Source: Turritopsis dohrnii
Taxonomy: Eukaryota; Cnidaria; Hydrozoa; Anthoathecata; Oceaniidae
Length of the DNA stretch: 64,000 nt
NCBI GenBank assembly: GCA_027922465.2
Contig: BQMF02000331.1
Span: 1 to 64,000 of the forward strand
Direction of reading: 5' to 3'
The translations under genes and the position numbers were made by a program. Within the stretch, counting starts at the first letter, position 1, and each line of letters begins with the position of its first letter. Shown here one piece after another: positions 54,930-64,000 of this stretch. The notes under the pieces were generated by a model. That model was not told where the DNA came from and did not search any database. It saw only the letters and a program-made list of their open reading frames with translations.

Positions 54930-55735
54930 CAAAGTGCTCCTGTGTCATCATTATTATCAAAATTGCCAACATCGGGATATCGATTGATTGATCGATGTGT
55001 CCATTTTTAGCAAATGTTTTTAGTTCGCTTTGCTGTCCTGAATGTAAAGATGTGAAATCCCTTGAACTCAGTGACATTGATGTAAGAAAGAAGGGTTTAG
55101 CAAGATTCTTACAACCGAAATGTAGAACTTGTGCATACACAAAATCATTTTTCACCTCAACGCAACTTGGATTATCAAAAAAGAAACACAAAGATGGTCA
55201 AAAGTTTTATGACGTAAACGTCAGAACTGTTTATGCACGTAGACAAGTTGGAGTTGGACATGAACATTGAAGCTTTGTTGCTTCTTAAATATGCCATCAC
55301 TCATACTCCCTAACACTTACGATCATTTATAATAGATTCAAGGAATCTGCCAAGATGGTGCCAGAAAGTATGTCCACAACAGCTTCATCTAGACGTGGAG
55401 ACGCTTTGACTGATGTGGGTGTGTCAGTAGAGGTTTCACCTCTATGAATGGTGTAATTACTGCTGTTTCCATTGATAGTGGCAAGGTTCTAGATACAGCA
55501 ATTAATATGGAGCAATAGCAGAATACAATATTTTGAAGGGAATAGGGATTGAGCCTGGTGAACACATGACGAAAGGTTTACATTTTCAAAATAATCTAAG
55601 AAAGCGACACTCGGCTTACCGTATGTCTGCAACGCAGCTGAAAAAGCGAAAATTTTTAAGAAATTTAGGAAAGACAACTCAAGATAAAAACATTGATACG
55701 GAAAGATCTACATATGAAGCTGGAGGATTCTAGAT
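54930..55735 (+). pseudogene. Mutator-like transposase-domain gene relic, large internal deletion
   Basis: Near 54940-54975 a frame reads SGYRLIDR; the next (54995-55270) reads ANVFSSLCCPECKDVKSLEL, KKGLARFLQPKCRTCAY (two CxxC pairs of a zinc ribbon), FYDVNVRTVYARRQVGVGH. About 55445 another gives MNGVITAVSIDSGKVLD, and 55533-55733 gives KGIGIEPGEHMTKGL, the C-terminal block ending STYEAGGF. This order matches a widespread invertebrate protein family annotated as Mutator-like transposase domain. The catalytic middle is reduced to fragments, and at least two frameshifts are present. Confidence 0.72.
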
Positions 55736-55739
55736 GAAG

Positions 55740-57900
55740 TCTTATTGATAGTTTTTAATATTTTTCATATATTTAGATCTTATATTGATTTTTACGGGTT
55801 TTTTTATGTTTTTCACATTTCATCTGAGCCGGTCGCCTCATAATTTTTGAACGGCTGGTCCAATTTGCTTCATTTTTTCAGGAAATGTTCTTAAAACACT
55901 AAAGTATGTTCTAAAACTCAAGTTAAGCAATTATCTTAATTTACTTGTGCTCTGTAACACATTTTGTTCACCGTTTTAGTCCAAAAATTTAAGTTAACCG
56001 AGAGACAGCCATTTAACCGCTATAGTTCAAATATCTCAACTGTTTGAAATTTTAGAATATTGTTCCACCCTTAAATAAGTATTCCTAAAAGTTTGAAATC
56101 AGAGCCATTTATACTTTTGAAAATATGAGCCGACCAGCTATAGTTGCATTTTATTATTTATCAGGTCGCAGCCGAGGCCGCCGTTAAGAATTTTAAGAAA
56201 TTTTTACATTTTTTGCTTTAATTTTATTAGTATGTTGAAAAAGCATTAAAACTGACTTGAAATCATTTTGTTTCTTTAAAAATGCCCAGGTTAGGATGAA
56301 TCCACCTTAAGAAGATGACGTAGACATAGACAAAGCATTAATTATACTTGATGTTTCCTCTGTTTGCAGTGCAGAGCTTTTCCGACTGAAGGTGAATGAT
56401 AAAAGTGCAAGTAAGTCTTTATTTTTAACACCTCTCACAATTTTATGTAAGCGTAGCATCTTTAGGTAAGATAGTCCTTTTGATTTTTGCGAGCCATCAG
56501 CTTATCGTCTCGTGGTAGCTTGTAAAAGCTTACATATGAACCATTGTTATTTATCGTTTACGTTTTCCTTATTTTTTAATATCTAATCGCTTTTTAAATT
56601 TACTTTTCACTAACTTCTATCTTTTTCATAAAGAACAACTACAAGGACATAAGTGACGTCACAGATTGGTAACAGCTGTTTTCGGTACATTTAAAAAAGG
56701 TTATTTAAAACTGAAAAAAAATTGTAAATATGAAAAAAAATAAATTATTTCCTATTTAATCAAATTTTTTTTATGGCCGGACATACTCCTTTAAGATTAT
56801 CTTCATCGTACGGAAATGATAGCTATTGAAAATTCATCAGACAGCAAAGGAAGAATCGTATGCGGAATAATCTTTATGGTCAATGTGATTTTTAATACGC
56901 AGATGGCTGTCATCCACGCTCAGTGCTGATTTAACTTGTTTTTTGTGTTTTGTCTGTGCAGCTTCTGTCTGATATTGGTACTAGGAAAAGGAGAAGCCAA
57001 TAGGGAAACCTATTTTACACAACTATTTATGCAACAGCGATAAGAATTTTTCTTTCTGTCAGTTTGAATTAGCGGGATTCGGAAAAATCATGTTTCGTTT
57101 CCGTAATTTTTCAATAGATTTGTAGAGAATTATATACAACTTAATAGAGTTGTTCGTGAGTTTTTCCCTACAAAGTCATAAGAAACTTTACATCACTTGA
57201 AATAAGCGTGTGAAATAATGATGTTTCTTTTGATAGGCGTTTTTGTTATTAAGATTAATTATGTCAGTGTCATCACATATTTTACATATTTTGTATTACT
57301 TAAAATATGTTTATACTAGCATGAAACGGGATTTTTTTCGCCGTGGAATTTCCCTTATCAGAATGAAAATGTTTACTATAAAGCCATAAAAGAAACAAAT
57401 GTAGAAGGATTACTTATTTTAAGAAGATTAAATGTTTAAGAACATTTAAATGTCAAAGAATTTATGGAAGTAAAACTGTTACAAATTCGAAATAACCTTT
57501 CTTTAACCTCTGCTGCAGGGAAATTCTGTGCACTGCAACGAAACAAAAACTACAATTAGTGGGTAGTTGTTCTTTTGCATCGTTAGTTTCGTAATGTGTC
57601 TATTTATACAGAAGTCAAATAAAATTAGGATCACTCAGACAATAAGATGTTCAACAGCGGAGAAGGTATGTTTTATTACTACATTTGGTTTTTGGCCGTA
57701 GAGCATTTGCAGGGGTTTGATTACTTAGCTATGGAAGCGGGAAAAGATACAAGCCTTTTCTAAGACACTCTGATAATTCAAGACATCACCGGTTTAAAAT
57801 GGCACAAAATGGCTAACTGAAGGCAGAGACCGCGAAGCAGGTACCTAAGGGGGCTATAGCCAAACGTCGTTTGTTCAGACGTCTTAATTAAATTAACATA
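55740..57900. other. No gene seen
   Basis: AT-rich sequence. Two CpG-poor stretches of moderate complexity at 55830-56300 may be old repeats, but I see no ends or coding motifs. Confidence 0.4.
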
Positions 57901-57904
57901 AGAG

Positions 57905-58115
57905 ATTTTAGCAACAGTAAAATCCTTCAGTGTATGGCGCATAAAAACACGGTTGAGAGCTAAAATGAACCAAGAACGTTTTATCAACGTCGCGATTTTG
58001 AATTACCACAAACGTCGAACAGATAAAATTAATTTTGTAGATATTGCCAACAGTTTTGTATGCAACGACGGCATATCTGAGTTTGGAAAATTTGTGCAAA
58101 ATGATGTTGTGGAAA
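57905..58115 (+). pseudogene. hAT transposase C-terminal fragment
   Basis: Reads VWRIKTRLRAKMNQERFIN, then ILNYHKRRTDKINFVDIANS. This is the C-terminal dimerisation block of hAT transposases of the zinc-finger MYM-like group (RSTMTQERL...LHVHK...TD...IANEF). There is nothing else of the protein upstream. The open frame continues to 58156. Confidence 0.6.
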
Positions 58116-58159
58116 TTGTAATGCAAATAATATACATTTCTTCTTTCGTGACGTAATTT

Positions 58160-59275
58160 CTAGTTCCTTTTGACCGATCGATTTACTTATTGTAAGCATA
58201 TAAAACCTCGACTTTCATTATTACAAACTTATCATTTTTATGCAACTCGGTGAATTCCACTAGTACAATTTGTATTTATGGGCCATAAAAAGAGCTTCTT
58301 AATTAGGAAAGGCAGTACAGTTTAACCATTCTACAATCAGTGACAAAATATGTTGGCCAAAGCTAATTTTTCAAAGGAAATATACAATGTCTATAACTAT
58401 ACAATGTCTGGCAGCATAAAACCTGGAGCAACTGCAGCTTTGGCCACAATTTCTGTCACTGATTGTAGTTCAACAAACTTTCTTGACCCTAATTAGTCAG
58501 GTCCTGCAAACAAAATTCTGCTCCGCCATCTTTCGAAGGTAGCTTATAGTAAACAGTCTTTTCATACTGTCGTAAGAAAACTAAAGTACACAGGAAGCCG
58601 ACAATGTTGACGATTTGGGAGCGTTTCCCGAATATTTAGAAAACAAATAATTTCAAAAATGACAATGTAAAGATTTGATCCTCTTTATCGATGAATTCAG
58701 AGAAGAAGAAATGTTTTCAGATATAGCTAGATTAAACCGATACAGGATTGTATTAAGTCTTCGTTTTTTTTCGATTTTAAAATGCCTTTTAATTTTAAAG
58801 ACCTCTTTTTGTCAAGTCAGTAAATTGTCTATAGAGTCGGCTTTCTGTCAAAGCGAATTCAACTTGCCAGTCCTGGTAAACACCAGCGTAAAGAGTAAAG
58901 TCCTTCATTGACTCAAAAAAAAATATTATTACAATATTCGCTTAAATTCTACATTTTGAATGTTGGAACTAACAAAGAATACTGACCTTTTTCCAAAGAA
59001 GTACTCCAGTGTTTTCATTGCCACTTGAATTCTGATTGACTTTTATTTCTCTAATAATGATTTATTTTTATAAAAATGATCGCATTATTACGTAGCAATT
59101 CAAACAAATTTCAAACGTTTTTAAAAGTCGTGGGGAATTTCCGAAATAAAAAGAAATTGATATCTGATTAAATATTAATCATAATCAGTTGTTATAAATG
59201 ACGTAAGAAATCTGAATCAACATTATTTTAGAAGGAAATCAATCAGCCAATCACTTGTCCACCTGCTTTTTTCGT
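58160..59275. other. No gene seen
   Basis: AT-rich spacer. The frame at 58675-58911 has no motif. Confidence 0.4.
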
Positions 59276-59282
59276 AATGTTA

Positions 59283-59622
59283 GGGGCTGTTCATATGGAG
59301 GAGGGCTGTCCCGGTTGACCGGGCTGGCTCCAGTAGGTGAGATCTTGCTATTTTTAAAAAGTGCACGAAATACATAAAACGTGTTCATATGATAAGCGAG
59401 CCAGCCCAACTTGCCGAGATCTCGCTTGTTTTTACAAAGATCTCGCCTATGCAGTATAAACATTGTACATATAAGCGCTCTATTTATTTTTCTCAAATTT
59501 CCGCACAGAAACATGCGAGGTCACGTCATGTAAACAAATTCTATTCCGGTTGAGCGGAATGAAAATTATCATAAGAACGCGGGATAACAATCATCCCGTC
59601 TTGCCGAACTATGAACAGCCCC
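59283..59622. mobile_element. MITE, copy 2 of the GGGGCTG family
   Basis: Ends GGGGCTGTTCATATGG and its inverse, flanked by TTA (59280-59282, 59623-59625). Internal palindromes CCCGGTTGACCGGG, GAGATCTCGC and CCGGTTGAGCGG. 340 bp, non-coding; the ORFs across it are artefacts. Confidence 0.88.
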
Positions 59623-60048
59623 TTAAATCATTTTCTCATCTGTATTTAAAACGATCATTACATCTGCGCTATTACCCCGTATATAAGCCTATCCTAGTCA
59701 AAGGCTTATACCCTGCGAGACTTGAGTGGGGGATTTCATTTCGGAATGAGGATGATGATTTCTTCTCTTTCAGCATTATTTTTGACAATAAATTCAGTTT
59801 GTTTCCTTTAAGAAATTATTTGCATGGCGCCTCTAAACCATTTCACCTCTTGTTTTCTTTTCTTAAAAAGCTCTGATTTTTCCCACGGACGTTTATTTAC
59901 AAATGCAATGCAACAGCAGTACAATAGTGCATCTATTATAGAAAACTTTTTTTGGTTCTGTTCAATGTTCTAAATAAATACTTTTTCGGTTACTTTCTTA
60001 TTAACCATGCTAAGAAGTGTTTTACCACAAGATATTGCATTCCCCTTA

Positions 60049-60413
60049 GGGGCTGTTCATATGGAGGTGAGCTGGCCCGGTTAGCCGGTTAGCTCACTTA
60101 GCAGAGATCTCACTGTCATAAAGAAATCTTTAAAAAAATAAATTGTGTTCAAATGAAAAGCGGGCTAGCTCACTTAAATGAGATCTCGTTTCATTTGACC
60201 GGAATCTCACTTAGGTGAGATGAAATTTGTTTATATATTTTAGACAAGTGCGCATGCGTCAAAATTCGAATTATTGTCTACGTGATTTAAACAACATTCT
60301 CCAGCCCGGTTAAGTGGGATAAGAAAAGCCATATGAACGCTGGGTGAATTTTATCTCATTCAAGTGAGCCAGCCCGGTTAACCGGGCCAGCTAACCTCCA
60401 TATGAACAGCCCC
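60049..60413. mobile_element. MITE, copy 3 of the GGGGCTG family
   Basis: Ends GGGGCTGTTCATATGGAGGT and its inverse, 365 bp, flanked by TTA on the left (60046-60048) and TAA on the right (60414-60416). Internal palindromes CCCGGTTAACCGGGC, GAGATCTC and AGCTCACTTA. It lies only about 430 bp from copy 2. Confidence 0.88.
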
Positions 60414-60416
60414 TAA

Positions 60417-63400
60417 GTCAGGTGAGAGTTGATCCTTTCGAAAAGAAAGATTTGTGATAAAAGTTATTCAGATTGGTTGTAATTTTTATTGGAAATCTTG
60501 TTATTGAGAATGAAGCAATTATCAGTGAAGATTTCAGATAAGTGTATCTTCGAAATTTATAAAGAACGCTCTTGGTGCTTTATCAATATTTTTTATCATT
60601 ACGTTGTAGCAGATTATTTTGACTCCCTGGGAAAAATGACTCCCCCAGTTGAAATTAGCCAGAGAAACGTAATTCCCCTACAGTCATTATAAACTTGAAA
60701 TTAACAACTCCTCTTAGTTTATAATAACTCTCCTAAAATGTTCATTGATGATAGGGGACATTGCAGTGTAAGTTCTATGACTTTTACAGTCAATATCGCA
60801 AAATTAAATCCACGCAGAACTTACTCTTGAGAAAGACTTTTATTTGGTCTTTCCAGGTACTTGAAAGACTGTCAGTCTTTCAAAACATCCATTATTTTGA
60901 ACAATGATAATTAAAGTTTCTAGGGGCCATCCATTAAGTACGTACGCAGAAAGAATAGTTTTTTAGATCCCTCCCTCCCCCTGTACGCATTAGGACAGTA
61001 GAAATCCTCAAATCGTGTCGTCATCAAAACAATTTCAAAATATTATCATGTTAAGTGATAGCTTTCGTAACAAATATCTTTTGTACAAACTGTTATATGA
61101 ATAGGTTCATAAAGTTAAAACACTGGAACCGTTAAATCTCCCCATAAAATCGGTCCACTTAAAAAGGGAGTCATACTAAACTACAGGAGTCATTTTTTCC
61201 TAGAAAATATTAACTCTAAGGAGTCTTAATTTTCTAGTTTATAATTATATGGTTGATTACATTTAGCTTAAACTTGTAAGGGGAGAGCGGGGCAATTAAT
61301 CTGTAATAACCCTGATTTTTGTAATGACCTTGATTTTTGTAATCTCCCCTTACCAGTCTAAGCTAAATGTAATCAACCATATATTTAACTACGTTCGGGC
61401 TATTTTGAAATTTTTTCAATGAACCTCGGGGCTATTAATCCCAAATCACCCTCGAAACCATGTTATTACTCGTACAAATAACTGGGGAGTTAATATTTAC
61501 TGGTTTGCTTTAACTGGAGAGTCAATTTAAACCAGTTTATGTCATCTGGGGAGTCATAATTTAGGGGAGTTCAAATTTTCGGAGACAACGGTACACGTTC
61601 GCCAATGCGAATGCTGATTTATTCGAACACTGATAACTTGAATTTTTTGAATTTTTTCTTGAAGCGATTTTTTCGTTCCTTTAACCAAAAGCGCTTGCTG
61701 ATTCGAACTTCCGTATATTTACAGTCACAAATGGGAAGGAAAATAAAGCCAGATACTTCATTTGTACATTAAATATGGAAAAATATCTATTAGTTTACTA
61801 GCAAAGTTGGCTTCTCCAGAAAATTGAAGTATGCAAGGAATCGGTGGTAGTTCTCCATCGCTTAAACTAACTCTTTTGCCCGTTACTGCATCCCGTTAAC
61901 AACTTTCATTGACCCCACCTAGAAAATGTTTATAAGAAATAAATGTTTTAAACGATGAAAAATATTATTTCTATCCCAATGTTACCTTAATTTCGGTTTT
62001 TCGAACATCTACTAATTCGAATAAGGATGTACAACCATCCAGCGAAGTGGCAAGAGATCATGGGTAAATTTAATAAATCTCATTAGCGTATTTACTGTAA
62101 TAAGCGCCCTTCTCAAATAAGCGCCCCGATTATGAAGAAAATTATTATGTAACCACCTTCTTTAAACGCAACCTTTTTGCTCCCATCTTTTATTGTACTC
62201 CTGAGTTTAAAATTACGGAAACATAGTAGAATTATGATGCAATAAGAAGTGCTTAGTTCTGCTAAAATTCATTATATCTCTATTGTGCATTATGTGTACA
62301 TGCAGCTGACTGATTTAATTAATTTAGATTTCCAATATTGAATTGTGTGAATCATCAAAAGTTCCAATGGCGTGCTCAAATCTCAATCATACCGTGACAG
62401 ACTCAGTACAAACCGACCATAGTGTAGAAAACGCTAAATCAAGTTATTACAATGCATTGCGGTAGGGCTTGTTGTTGATTGGTTAGTTTCATTGTAGCAC
62501 TGACTATTGCTACTGCGCAATACGGAACGTTTTCTTATTCCTATAGATTGTAAGTATATCTGAAAATATCCACATTAATATACTAACATGAAAGCAAACT
62601 TATAGCCAAATCTTGACTTTTAGTGAACTCAATGGAGAACCTTTCAAAATAAATGATGGTAATAGAGACTCAATCAAATTCAATCAAACCAAGGCACTGA
62701 CTTTCCCTTGTCTGAACAGAAAGTCTAATGGCAACTGTACTGGAACACTAAAGAGCCTCGAAAAAGTAAGGATTATTTGATCGTTTATAAAATCCTCATA
62801 CTATATTTTCTATATTTTAACTTTGCTATATTATTGGATTGAATACCTGTGCATTTAAGGATAGTGTGTTCTTTATGTATAAGTTAGTGTGGTTGAAAAG
62901 ATAGAAATAAATAAAGGAAAATCTTTTAGTATATGACGTGGAAATATTTTCGTGATTCGGCGACTTCAAATATATCGCGTCATAAACTGTCGTGAGAGGC
63001 TTATTCGACATATTAATACTCCATTCTCTGTTTATGTGTTTGTCTGACACGCAAAATGGTAGATGTGAGCTGAAAATATTTCTCTTCTTGTGCGCGACGT
63101 TAGTGCAAAACCAATGCATTGAAATCCAAATAGAATGCCACGTTTAAGAAAAATTATCGCGGTAACCAATAGGGGTAACTGACATTAATTGGGTATGGCA
63201 TATAAGCCTGCCTTTAATTTCAAAACCAATAATTTCAAGTTGGCCCGAATTGCCAAATATTGGCATTTTACAAATTCATTACACAAGTTCATTTTTGGAT
63301 GCAACATACATTTGAGAAATAGTTTTTTGGCTTGTTTATGATGTGTTTTCGTAATTTTTTGGTCAGACTTATTAAGAACAGAGAGAAAGAGCGAGAAATT

Positions 63401-63650
63401 TGAGTGCGTTCTTATCGATCTGTTTGATAATTTTCTTACTTCCAGCTATGCACTCGGGAAGTAATTTCTGAAACAGTGTTGTACTTGCGTAGAACTGCCT
63501 TCTCTAATAACGCTTGTCAAAGTTTTTGATTTTGATTTTGGAGCTCATACCGTTCTTACATTCTAAAACTTGTCCACTATTGGATCTGCTCGTGCTTATG
63601 TCTATTGCGGGGCAGCATAGCCAGAGCTATTTGCTAGTTGATACTGATTG
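60417..63650. other. No gene seen; one hairpin at 61247-61382
   Basis: Between 61150 and 61580 GGAGTCAT or GGGGAGTC-type words recur at least six times, suggesting an old repeat. No coding sequence or complete mobile element is evident. Confidence 0.45.
61247..61382. repeat. 40-bp arm inverted repeat
   Basis: ATATGGTTGATTACATTTAG (61247 on), continuing CTTAAACTTGTAAGGGGAGA, is repeated inverted with few mismatches at 61343-61382. The 56-bp centre contains a direct duplication of TTGATTTTTGTAAT-like sequence. Confidence 0.85.
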
Positions 63651-63656
63651 TTTTAG

Positions 63657-64000
63657 CTGACACACGAACAATGTCAACTTGAAAATTTGGTAAATATAAA
63701 GCATTTGAAAGAACTGGAAGAGACGATTGGTTCAAACAAAAGCAATCTGATGACTTACAAAACAAAAACATTTGCTGCAACCAGAAAAATGGATCATGAG
63801 ATAAAAGACCTTTGGGAAAGTATCAAATCACTACAGCGTGAAACTATAAAGCTTACTGATGACCTTCAAGAGCTGGTAAATCAGAAAGATGATGATATTA
63901 ACGATGAGGAGAATAATATGGGAAATGTCGAAGATATTTCCATAAAATGCGAAACTGTTGAACATATACTCACTCGATTGAACCTAAAGCTGACACTTCA
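63657..64000 (+). CDS. Partial coiled-coil exon running off the window
   Basis: After a TGTTTTAG acceptor (63649-63656) a frame opens with LTHEQCQLENLVNIKHLKEL and stays open for 114 codons to the window end. The sequence has heptad character (IKDLWESIKSLQRETIKLTD, LQELVNQKDDDIN) and contains a short acidic segment. It resembles an internal exon of a long coiled-coil host protein. No domain is identifiable. The next exon would lie beyond the window. Confidence 0.5.
   Translation, partial: MTHEQCQLENLVNIKHLKELEETIGSNKSNLMTYKTKTFAATRKMDHEIKDLWESIKSLQRETIKLTDDLQELVNQKDDDINDEENNMGNVEDISIKCETVEHILTRLNLKLTL

Noticed and set aside
59251..59876. ORFs across the MITE at 59283-59622
   Set aside because: They read through inverted repeat ends and internal palindromes; no domain.

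Overview
This window is AT-rich eukaryotic DNA, almost certainly from an animal. Genes carry GT-AG introns, protein-coding host sequence is sparse, and most of what can be recognised is transposable elements of families that are abundant in cnidarians and other non-bilaterian or aquatic animals: Helentron-type Helitrons, Penelope-like elements, CR1-like LINEs, DIRS-like relics, pogo and PIF/Harbinger-type DNA transposons, and palindromic MITEs. A cnidarian source is my best guess, but the sequence does not prove it.

Layout. 0-1 kb: a probable host gene on the minus strand made of very small exons (21-27 nt), all in phase 1. 1-5.5 kb: a broken Helitron Rep fragment with a normal intron, two sets of direct repeats, and a decayed DIRS-like (tyrosine-recombinase) retrotransposon. 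6.8-13.6 kb: an intact Helentron with one ORF of about 2,130 codons, combining a cysteine protease-like domain, a 13-residue repeat tract, a Cys-rich domain, HUH Rep, PIF1 helicase and an EEP endonuclease. 15.3-18.5 kb: a CR1-like LINE with two in-frame stops and a degenerate 2A-like motif. 18.5-23.8 kb: mostly featureless, with a Penelope GIY-YIG fragment at 22.5 kb.

23.8-27.8 kb: two TA-flanked elements sharing a TGTGACG terminus. The larger one (24251-27810) has long inverted ends built of repeated AAAATCGATT motifs and encloses a well-formed five-exon BEN-domain gene. 28.6-31.2 kb: a complete pogo-like transposon with 24-bp terminal inverted repeats and TA flanks, carrying a deleted DDE transposase and, on the other strand, a HIRAN-like protein. 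31.5-38.7 kb: a Penelope-like element split by an RT/endonuclease retrotransposon that left an exact 16-bp target duplication. 39.2-41 kb: a truncated jockey/CR1-type LINE with poly(A). 41.7-44.8 kb: ankyrin pseudogene and two MITEs.

47-48.4 kb: an intact single-exon MFS transporter, the clearest conventional host gene. 49-55.7 kb: 40-bp palindromic tandem repeats, a tRNA-derived SINE, a THAP relic, a PIF/Harbinger-like element with a Myb/SANT relic and a 76-bp perfect palindrome, a 476-bp MITE, and a Mutator-like relic. 57.9-60.4 kb: a hAT C-terminal relic and two more copies of the 43.5-kb MITE family. 63.6-64 kb: an open coiled-coil exon running off the window. Genes here do not form a pathway; the region is a nested record of mobile-element insertions around a few host exons.
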